DNA of 17,268 bases from Vicinamibacteria bacterium (lineage in GTDB: Bacteria > Acidobacteriota > Vicinamibacteria > Vicinamibacterales > 2-12-FULL-66-21): NCBI GenBank assembly GCA_025937075.1, contig JAICSD010000028.1, positions 1 to 17,268 on the forward strand, given 5' to 3'. Both the position numbers and the translations under genes were made by a program. Each line of letters starts with the position of its first letter. The stretch's first letter is position 1. Under the pieces are notes generated by a model. It ran no database searches and was not told the DNA's origin. It saw only the letters and a list, made by a program, of their open reading frames with translations. Shown here piece after piece: positions 1 to 5,853 of this stretch.

Positions 1-769
<769 letters not shown>

Positions 770-1087
770 TTAGCTCGCGAGCACGCCGAGGATCTCTTCC
801 TCGCGCATGATGAGGTATTCCTCGCCGTCCAGCTTGATCTCCTGGCCGGAGTACTTGCCGAACAGCACGGTGTCGCCTTCCTTCACGTCGAGCGGCGTCA
901 CCTTGCCGTCCTTCTCGACCTTGCCCTTGCCGACAGCGATGACCTTGCCCTGCTGCGGCTTTTCCTTGGCCGTGTCCGGGATGATGATCCCGCCGACCTT
1001 CTGCTCGCCTTCCTCGAGGCGCTGCACGATCACGCGGTCGTGCAGGGGACGAAACTTCACACGGGTCTGCGTAGCTGTAGCTGCCAT
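770..1087 (-). CDS. groES: Co-chaperonin GroES (Hsp10)
   Basis: Heptameric lid of the GroEL folding chamber. The 105-residue translation contains the family signature [19 protein letters not shown] (11-29), the mobile loop with [16 protein letters not shown] (32-47) that contacts GroEL, and the conserved end [15 protein letters not shown] (88-102). It has about ten residues more at the N-terminus ([10 protein letters not shown]) than E. coli GroES. The open frame extends upstream to 1183, but I chose the ATG at 1087 because GGAG lies about 9 nt before it, and because the upstream extension would be a non-conserved basic stretch that reaches into the CIRCE operator and the start of the transcript. 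It is the first gene of groES-groEL. Regulation by HrcA is inferred from two CIRCE operators around the promoter. Confidence 0.97.
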   Translation of the reverse strand: MAATATQTRVKFRPLHDRVIVQRLEEGEQKVGGIIIPDTAKEKPQQGKVIAVGKGKVEKDGKVTPLDVKEGDTVLFGKYSGQEIKLDGEEYLIMREEEILGVLAS

Positions 1088-1176
1088 AGCGTTCGTCACT
1101 CCATTGAGTGGTAGTTGAACTTCCCTGGATCGAGCCCGGAAATTCGGATGTAAAGAGACCTGCTGGCCCCTGCGGG

Positions 1177-1203
1177 TTAGCAATCCCGGTGGCCGACTGC
1201 TAA
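1177..1203. promoter_or_regulatory. CIRCE operator 1 (HrcA binding site), promoter-proximal
   Basis: Inverted repeat TTAGCAATC, a 9-nt spacer, then GACTGCTAA. It matches the CIRCE consensus TTAGCACTC-N9-GAGTGCTAA at 8 of 9 positions in each arm with the exact spacing. It begins at the last base of the putative -10 hexamer and covers the expected transcription start of groES (about 1196). HrcA bound here would block transcription initiation or early elongation and would leave on heat or misfolding stress. hrcA itself is not in this window. Confidence 0.93.
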
Positions 1204-1232
1204 TTCTATTGAAGGCGGTTTCTGCCTGTCAA
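1203..1232 (-). promoter_or_regulatory. groESL promoter, sigma-70 type
   Basis: On the minus strand a perfect TTGACA (1227-1232) is followed after 18 nt by TAGAAT (1203-1208), five of six matches to TATAAT. The predicted start is near 1196, giving a leader of about 108 nt before the groES ATG at 1087. The -10 shares one base with CIRCE operator 1, and the -35 overlaps the left arm of the second CIRCE by three bases. This is a vegetative promoter controlled by repression; no heat-shock sigma-32 pattern is needed. Confidence 0.8.
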
Positions 1233-1256
1233 GCAGTCGCGGTCGGGGAGTGCTAA
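1230..1256. promoter_or_regulatory. CIRCE operator 2 (HrcA site overlapping the -35)
   Basis: The right arm GAGTGCTAA (1248-1256) matches the CIRCE consensus perfectly. The left arm CAAGCAGTC (1230-1238) matches 6 of 9 positions with the correct 9-nt spacer, 15 of 18 overall. It overlaps the -35 of the groESL promoter by 3 nt. Its centre is 53 bp from the centre of operator 1, about five helical turns, so the two sites should face the same side of the DNA. A single perfect half-site is the more cautious reading. Confidence 0.75.
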
Positions 1257-1259
1257 CGA

Positions 1260-1319
1260 GGAGGTTGGAGGCTGAGGGTCGGAATTTTGGGGAGTTGGAG
1301 GTTTGGGAGTTGGGCGTTA
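1260..1319. repeat. Degenerate GG-N5 heptad array at the 3' end of the Fis-type gene
   Basis: On the plus strand this 60-bp stretch divides into imperfect 7-nt units that begin with GG, such as GGAGGTT (1260-1266), GGAGGCT (1267-1273), GGAGTTG (1306-1312) and GGCGTTA (1313-1319), with one or two units lengthened by 2 nt. The final TTA is the complement of the TAA stop of the small Fis-type gene. Four runs of three or four G (1276-1278, 1289-1292, 1305-1307, 1312-1314) give the plus strand some quadruplex potential. The array fills the whole space between the Fis-type gene and the second CIRCE operator. A cleaner relative lies at 9546-9608 in the same orientation relative to the preceding gene. 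Confidence 0.75.
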
Positions 1320-1526
1320 TGCAGTTCGCTTGATGCGGTACTCCGAAATCTTCCGTGCGATGGTGTTGCGGTGGAGCCCGAGGATCTCCGCGGCATTGCC
1401 AAGATTCCCCTTCGTGCGCTGCAGCGCGCGCGAGATGAACATCTTTTCGAACTCGCGCCGCGCGTCCTCGTACAGGATGCCCTTGTCGAGCATCTCGGTC
1501 ACGAGCTTCTCCAGTTGATCGCGCAC
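1317..1526 (-). CDS. Small stand-alone Fis-family helix-turn-helix DNA-binding protein
   Basis: The 69-residue product is almost entirely a Fis/HTH_8 domain. An amphipathic helical N-terminus (1-38, with DARREFEKMFISRALQRT) leads into the recognition motif GNLGNAAEILGLHRNTIARK (40-59) and a basic end. The same fold closes NtrC-type activators, but here there is no AAA+ or receiver domain, so it resembles the nucleoid protein Fis or a small regulator. The proposed start is GTG at 1526, 15 nt after the purC stop. I see no clear Shine-Dalgarno there, so translation may be coupled to purC. It shares the minus strand with purC and probably its transcript, and the heptad array follows immediately. 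Its targets cannot be told from the sequence; an architectural or purine-related role would be speculation. Confidence 0.85.
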   Translation of the reverse strand: MRDQLEKLVTEMLDKGILYEDARREFEKMFISRALQRTKGNLGNAAEILGLHRNTIARKISEYRIKRTA

Positions 1527-1541
1527 GGGAGCAGGGCAGCG

Positions 1542-2444
1542 TCAGGCGAGGTCGCGCCCGCTCAGGCGGCGGAACGCTTCGACGTACTTGTCGCGTGTAC
1601 GCGAGATGACCGTGTCGGGCAGCGAAGGCACCGGCGGCTGCTTGCTCCAGTGGATCTCTTCGAGGTAGTCGCGAACGAACTGCTTGTCGAAGCTCGGTTG
1701 TCCCTTTCCAGGCGTGTACTGATCGCTCGGCCAGAAGCGTGAAGAATCCGGCGTGAGCACCTCATCGATCAGCATGACCTCGTCGTGGGGGCCGATCAGC
1801 CCAAACTCGAACTTCGTGTCCGCGATGATGATCCCCTTCGACGCCGCGTGCTGGCAGCCGCGGCGGTAGATTTCGAGCGTGAGGTCTCTGAGGCGCGTGA
1901 TCAGATCGCGGCCGACGATCTGTGCCGCCTCGTCCTCGCTGATGTTGATGTCGTGGCCGCTCTCCGCTTTGGTTGCCGGGGTGAAGATCGGCTCCGGGAG
2001 CCGATCGGATTCGCGCAAACCAGCCGGCACCTTCACGCCGCAGACGCTGCCGCTCTCGCGATATTCCTTCCATCCGGATCCTGACAGGTAGCCGCGCGCT
2101 ACGCACTCGATCGGAATCGGCCGCGTCCGTCGGCACAGCATCGAGCGTCCGCGCAGGACGTCGGCGTACGGCTTCGTCGGGCCAGGGTACGACGCCACGT
2201 CGGTGGTGATGACGTGATGGCGCACGAGATCGCCCATCCGATCGAACCAGAACGCGGAAAGCTGATTCAGCACCTTCCCCTTGTCGGGGATGCCAGAGCC
2301 GAGGACGTAATCGAACGCGGAGATGCGATCGGTCGCGACGATCAGCAGGTCGTCGCCCACCGCGTAGATGTCGCGCACCTTGCCGCGGCCGTGCAGCGGG
2401 AGATCGGGAAACGATGTTTCGAGCAGCGGCGCTGTCGAGATCAC
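1542..2444 (-). CDS. purC: Phosphoribosylaminoimidazole-succinocarboxamide synthase (SAICAR synthetase)
   Basis: Cytosolic enzyme of de novo purine synthesis: CAIR + aspartate + ATP gives SAICAR + ADP + Pi. The 300-residue length fits the longer Ade1-like class rather than the ~240-residue E. coli type. Visible motifs are the glycine-rich ATP loop GRGKVRDIY (19-27), ATDRISAFDYVLG (37-49), IECVARGYLSGSGWKEY (112-128) for substrate binding, the metal-site segment ADTKFEFG (208-215), and LIDEVLTPDSSRFW (225-238). It starts with GTG at 2444, supported by an excellent AAGGAG (2451-2456) six nt upstream. The stop lies 15 nt before the small Fis-type gene, so the two are probably cotranscribed. No other pur gene is adjacent. 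Confidence 0.97.
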   Translation of the reverse strand: MISTAPLLETSFPDLPLHGRGKVRDIYAVGDDLLIVATDRISAFDYVLGSGIPDKGKVLNQLSAFWFDRMGDLVRHHVITTDVASYPGPTKPYADVLRGRSMLCRRTRPIPIECVARGYLSGSGWKEYRESGSVCGVKVPAGLRESDRLPEPIFTPATKAESGHDINISEDEAAQIVGRDLITRLRDLTLEIYRRGCQHAASKGIIIADTKFEFGLIGPHDEVMLIDEVLTPDSSRFWPSDQYTPGKGQPSFDKQFVRDYLEEIHWSKQPPVPSLPDTVISRTRDKYVEAFRRLSGRDLA

Positions 2445-2582
2445 GAGACGCTCCTTGGAAGTGCGAGGAGCTTATCAAAAATTCATCGCCGGCGACTCAC
2501 GCGTCGGCGTGTGGACTTTGTCAAAAGCCCAAACGGGGCCGCGGACCAACGCGGACGACGCGGATTCGAGACCATCGCGCGT
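2445..2582. other. 138-bp gap upstream of purC; no secure element
   Basis: This space between the DUF4097-type gene and purC (both minus strand) should hold the purC promoter. A minus-strand TTGACA at 2519-2524 is the best -35 candidate, but the sequence 16-18 nt further on has no credible -10. An A/T-rich patch at 2473-2485 lies too close to it. I see no terminator hairpin followed by a T-run for the upstream gene. Confidence 0.4.
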
Positions 2583-3701
2583 TCAATTGCCACGTGCGCG
2601 CACGACGATGTCGGCGCGCGTCGTACGCAGGGTGATCGTGGGGCCACCGCCGCGCACAGCTCCTTCGGCGTGTTGCTCGCCGTCGCTCTCGGCAGGCGCG
2701 AGATGATCATCGTCCAGCGTGATGTGACCTTCGTTGGCGGTGGCGTCGAGCGTGTAACCGCCAGGCGGCGGCGTGAGCGTGACCGTTTCGCCCGTGCTGT
2801 AAATCGTCAGCGGGGCTGCCGCCTCGAGCGCCACGTCCACTTCGGTATTCGTGACGTCCAGCCGCGCCTCCGTGCGAAGGTCGCTGATCCGCACCCGTCC
2901 GTTCGTCGCCTGCACTCTGAGCGGCGGCTTCAGCGCTGCGAGCTTCTGGAGCTGCAGCTCCGTGTTGCGCGAGTCGAGTTCAACCGGACCGGTGAGGTCG
3001 ATCATCGTGAGCTCGCCGCCTATCGATTGAACGGAGACCGTGCCGTGGATGCTGCGAATCGTTCCGTGGCTGTTGCGCGCGTTCAGCTTCAGCGCGCCAG
3101 CGTCGACGATCTCGAGATCTCCCACGGACTGCGTGATGGACAGGCGGCCGGCGACGCGGGCGATCCGCGTCTCGCCCCGCGAGCTCTCGACGTCGAGCGC
3201 TGCGACGTCGTTCACCGTCAGGCGGCCGAAATGTGGATCGATCCGCACCGTGAGGCGCCTGGGCACTTTGAGCGACAGCGTGACGTCCGGAATGAACGCG
3301 TTGCGCGGCATGTCCAGCGACACGACGCCCGCGTCAGCGTCCTTCTCCAGTTTGATGTGCGAAGCGTCCGCGGCCGCTTGCGCTTCCGCCCGATCGTAGC
3401 CTCGCGCGGTCACGTGAAGGCCGGCGGCGATATCCGTGCGGTCTTCGCCGGTGATCTCGATTGCGCTGCCGCGCATGATGTTCACGCGCAGTTCCCGGAG
3501 CGAGGGATCGGCCGCAAGCGAGGCCTGGCTGTGGGACGATGCGGACTCGCGATTGCCGTGGATGTGCCGCCGCGCATTACGGATGAGCCCGCTCACGCTG
3601 AAACCCTGTGAACCGGGCGGTGGCGGCGGCGCGGTGACCTGGTAAACGGCGATCCCGAGCACCGCGAAGAGGGACAGGAGCAATAACTCACGTTTTCCCA
3701 T
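2583..3701 (-). CDS. Membrane-anchored beta-repeat protein, DUF4097 (adhesin-like) type; function unknown
   Basis: The 372-residue protein has one N-terminal hydrophobic segment (about 5-23) that would act as a signal anchor or signal peptide. A proline run (PPPPPG, 25-30) and a polar linker to about 65 follow. From about 70 onward it consists of short beta-strand repeats of the type seen in DUF4097/DUF2807 proteins, for instance GRLTVNDVAALDVESSRGET (159-178), GDLEIVDAGALKLNARNSHG (194-213) and GELTMIDLTGPVELDSRNTE (229-248). Such repeats probably stack as a beta-solenoid outside the cytoplasm. Catalytic motifs and lipobox cysteines are not apparent. The ATG at 3701 has only a weak ribosome site. 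The gene is divergent from the flippase-like gene, with about 100 bp between them. The family assignment rests on repeat pattern and is moderately sure; a substrate or partner cannot be named. Confidence 0.72.
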   Translation of the reverse strand: MGKRELLLLSLFAVLGIAVYQVTAPPPPPGSQGFSVSGLIRNARRHIHGNRESASSHSQASLAADPSLRELRVNIMRGSAIEITGEDRTDIAAGLHVTARGYDRAEAQAAADASHIKLEKDADAGVVSLDMPRNAFIPDVTLSLKVPRRLTVRIDPHFGRLTVNDVAALDVESSRGETRIARVAGRLSITQSVGDLEIVDAGALKLNARNSHGTIRSIHGTVSVQSIGGELTMIDLTGPVELDSRNTELQLQKLAALKPPLRVQATNGRVRISDLRTEARLDVTNTEVDVALEAAAPLTIYSTGETVTLTPPPGGYTLDATANEGHITLDDDHLAPAESDGEQHAEGAVRGGGPTITLRTTRADIVVRARGN

Positions 3702-3802
3702 AGACTTGGCGGTAATTGTGTAGTAGAGTTCAGACGTTCACAGCCGGCCGATCCGGCCGGACGACCCTGGCCAACCGGATTCTAATCCCGACTGCAGCGC
3801 TG
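3702..3802. other. Divergent intergenic region, promoters not resolved
   Basis: About 100 bp lie between the start of the DUF4097-type gene (minus) and the chosen start of the flippase-like gene (plus). Both genes probably have promoters here, but I find no pair of hexamers on either strand that is clearly better than chance. The plus-strand frame could open earlier at a TTG at 3716, which would add 29 non-hydrophobic residues; I consider that unlikely. Confidence 0.35.
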
Positions 3803-4831
3803 ATGCGGTCCCGACTTCGTGCGGTCCTCGTACTCGCCCTCACCATCGGGCTGCTCGCCTATTTCCTGCGAAACGCCGACATGGCCGGCGTCTGGGCGGA
3901 AACAAAGCACGCGAACGCGATCCTGCTCCTCCTGGCCGTTTCGACGACGGGGGCGGCGTACGTTCTCCGCGCGTACCGCTGGCAATACCTGCTCGCTCCC
4001 ATCGGGCCGACCCATTTCTCGACGGCGTTCGAGACCACCGTCATCGGTTTCGCCGCCAGCTTCCTGCTGCCCGCGCGCGCCGGTGAAGTCCTGCGCCCGT
4101 ACCTGCTGGCGCGCCGCGAGCAGCTGCCCGCGACGGCCGCGTTCGCGACGATCATCCTCGAGCGCGTTCTGGACCTCCTGACGGTGCTGCTGCTGTTCGG
4201 CGTCTTCGTCCTGTGGGTCCGGCCTGGAAGCCTGGCGGGAGATCCGTCGCTCTTTGCGCGTGTGAAGACCGGCGGCGCGATCGCGGGCGCCGCGGCCGTC
4301 GCGGGCCTTGCGGTCTTCTTTGGGCTGGCCGGCCACCCGGAGCGGCTCGGCCGTGCGGCCCTGCAGGTGGAACGCGTGCTACCGGCCAGGCTGGCGCAAA
4401 TGGTGGCGAGCTTCGTCGCCACGTTCGCGCAGGGGCTGGGCGTCATGCGGCAGCCCGGACGCCTCTTCGTCTCGCTCCTGCTGTCCCTTCCCCTCTGGCT
4501 ATCGATTGCGGCGGGAATATGGCTCGCGTCCCTCGCGTTTCATATGACGTTCAGCTACCTGGGATCGTTCCTCGTCCTGACGCTGCTCGTCGTCGGCGTG
4601 GCGATGCCGACACCGGGCGCGGTCGGCGGGTTTCATACGATGTACAAGTTCGCGGTGACGACGTTTTTCGGTGTGTCGAACGATCGCGCGGTGGGCGCCG
4701 CGATCGTCCTGCACGCCGCGTCGTTCGTGCCGGTCACGCTCCTTGGCCTCGTGTTCATGGCGCGCGAAGGTCTGAGTTTCGGACGCATGCGCGAGCTCGC
4801 GTCCGAGGAAACGGCAGGTGAACGCGCATGA
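3803..4831 (+). CDS. Flippase-like integral membrane protein (LPG synthase TM / YbhN / AglD superfamily)
   Basis: This 342-residue polytopic inner-membrane protein has roughly eight hydrophobic segments: about 5-22, 38-56, 76-90, 112-139, 157-176, 221-247, 251-268 and 295-318. Family hallmarks are [14 protein letters not shown] (89-102), ERVLDL (120-125) and the Gly/Pro-rich [10 protein letters not shown] (269-278). These match the transmembrane region of lysylphosphatidylglycerol synthases and the TIGR00374 group. There is no C-terminal aminoacyl-transfer domain, so it should not make lysyl-PG. Relatives are thought to move or modify lipid-linked molecules, but no substrate can be read from the sequence. 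I took the ATG at 3803 because it directly precedes the first membrane helix; no good Shine-Dalgarno is seen. Its stop overlaps the nrdR start by 4 nt (ATGA), which marks it as first gene of the run to 9548. Confidence 0.86.
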   Translation: MRSRLRAVLVLALTIGLLAYFLRNADMAGVWAETKHANAILLLLAVSTTGAAYVLRAYRWQYLLAPIGPTHFSTAFETTVIGFAASFLLPARAGEVLRPYLLARREQLPATAAFATIILERVLDLLTVLLLFGVFVLWVRPGSLAGDPSLFARVKTGGAIAGAAAVAGLAVFFGLAGHPERLGRAALQVERVLPARLAQMVASFVATFAQGLGVMRQPGRLFVSLLLSLPLWLSIAAGIWLASLAFHMTFSYLGSFLVLTLLVVGVAMPTPGAVGGFHTMYKFAVTTFFGVSNDRAVGAAIVLHAASFVPVTLLGLVFMAREGLSFGRMRELASEETAGERA

Positions 4832-5286
4832 AGTGTCCCTTCTGCGGCCATCTCGGCGACAAGGTCGTCGACTCGCGCGAGAGCAAGGAAGGAGAGGTCA
4901 TCCGCCGCCGGCGGGAATGCCTCGAGTGCGGACGCCGATTCACGAGCTACGAACGGATCGACGAGATCCCCTATATGGTCGTGAAAAAGGATGGCAGCCG
5001 CGAGCGCTTCGAGCGTCAAAAGCTCATCAACGGCCTGCTCAAAGCGTGCGAGAAGCGGCCCGTGAGCGTTGCCTCGCTCGAAAAGGTGGCAGACCGCGTA
5101 GAATCATCGCTGCAGGATCGACTGGAGAAGGAGATCACCACCGAAGAGATCGGCGCCTTCGTGATGAACGAATTGCGCCGGCTCGACAAGGTGGCTTACG
5201 TGCGCTTTGCCTCGGTGTACCGGCACTTCCGGGACATCAACGAGTTCATGACGGAGCTGAAAGACCTGCTGAACGCGAAAGAATGA
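4828..5286 (+). CDS. nrdR: Transcriptional repressor NrdR
   Basis: Repressor of ribonucleotide reductase operons that senses dATP/ATP. The 152-residue length is normal. An N-terminal zinc ribbon has Cys at 3, 6, 31 and 34 (MKCPFCG and CLECGRRF), with the arginine-rich segment IRRRREC (25-31) that contacts NrdR boxes. An ATP-cone domain spans about 49-139, including [11 protein letters not shown] and [21 protein letters not shown]. It overlaps the upstream membrane gene by 4 nt and the downstream DUF4390 gene by 4 nt (5283-5286), so translation is probably coupled; AGGTGA lies just upstream of the start. No nrd structural genes or NrdR boxes occur in the window, so its targets lie elsewhere. 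Confidence 0.97.
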   Translation: MKCPFCGHLGDKVVDSRESKEGEVIRRRRECLECGRRFTSYERIDEIPYMVVKKDGSRERFERQKLINGLLKACEKRPVSVASLEKVADRVESSLQDRLEKEITTEEIGAFVMNELRRLDKVAYVRFASVYRHFRDINEFMTELKDLLNAKE

Positions 5287-5822
5287 GACGCTCGCTGCTG
5301 CTCCCGATCGTCCTCGCGCTGGCTGGCGCGGCCACGGCGCTGGCAGCAGGCCAGACCATCCAGGTGATGCCGGTCGCGCGCGAGGGCAGGGTCTACGTCT
5401 CGTTCCGCCTGTCCGACGGGTTCACCGATGAGGTAGCCGACGCCATTCACAGCGGGCTCACGCTGACGTTCAACTACGACGTCGATCTGAAGCGCAGCGC
5501 GGCCGTCTGGTTCGATCGCACGATTGCGTCGGCGACCGTGTCCGCCAGCGTGAAGTACGACACGCTCACGAGGAAGTACAGCGTCACGCGCGCGTACGAC
5601 GGCCGGATCGAGAGCGCCGACACGACGGAGAACGAGGACAGTGTCCGCGGCTGGCTGACGAACTTCGATCGGCTGCCGCTGTTTTCGACGGCGGGCCTGG
5701 AAGTCAACGCCGAGTACTACCTGCGCGTCCGCGCGCGCACGAGCCCGCGCGCGGTGCTCTTCTTCTGGCCGTGGGACCGGCACGACGTGGCCGGCATGAC
5801 CAAGTTCACCTTCATTCCTTGA
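5283..5822 (+). CDS. Secreted/periplasmic DUF4390 protein
   Basis: This 179-residue protein begins with a clear signal peptide: MRRS, a hydrophobic core to about residue 18, then ATALAAG, with probable cleavage after Ala22. The mature part is beta-rich, with [15 protein letters not shown] (about 38-52), [11 protein letters not shown] and a C-terminal [18 protein letters not shown] segment, as in the DUF4390 family. The ATG at 5283 lies inside the nrdR stop (ATGA overlap); a much longer open frame reading in from 4818 is an antisense-free shadow of nrdR. DUF4390 genes often sit next to ntrY/ntrX in other bacteria, as here, which suggests a role in presenting or modulating the signal for the kinase. 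That role is inference, as the family's biochemical function is not known to me. Confidence 0.88.
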   Translation: MRRSLLLPIVLALAGAATALAAGQTIQVMPVAREGRVYVSFRLSDGFTDEVADAIHSGLTLTFNYDVDLKRSAAVWFDRTIASATVSASVKYDTLTRKYSVTRAYDGRIESADTTENEDSVRGWLTNFDRLPLFSTAGLEVNAEYYLRVRARTSPRAVLFFWPWDRHDVAGMTKFTFIP

Positions 5823-5853
5823 GAAGGGGGGCCGGCGATCCGGCACGCCTGCG
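5822..5853 (+). promoter_or_regulatory. Distant Shine-Dalgarno plus bridging hairpin before the ntrY-like GTG start
   Basis: The only SD-like sequence is AGAAGGGGGG (5822-5831), which lies over 20 nt before the GTG at 5854. Between them is a perfect 5-bp inverted repeat GCCGG-CGAT-CCGGC (5831-5844). If it folds, the hairpin brings the SD to about 9 nt from the GTG. No in-frame start codon lies between. A structured-spacer ribosome site is an inference; the alternative is weak initiation or coupling to the preceding gene. Confidence 0.45.

Noticed and set aside
1088..1183. Extended groES start reaching into the CIRCE region
   Set aside because: The extra 32 residues are not part of GroES, and a good ribosome site precedes the ATG at 1087.
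2496..2524. Possible purC promoter with TTGACA at 2519-2524
   Set aside because: No acceptable -10 at 16-18 nt; kept only as a weak remark.
2214..3611. Plus-strand open frame (465 codons) opposite purC and the DUF4097-type gene
   Set aside because: Crosses the 3' part of one gene and the intergenic gap; no recognisable domain, arginine-rich shadow composition.
3716..3802. Upstream TTG start that would extend the flippase-like protein by 29 residues
   Set aside because: TTG without ribosome site, and the added residues are not hydrophobic or conserved-looking; the ATG at 3803 directly precedes the first membrane helix.
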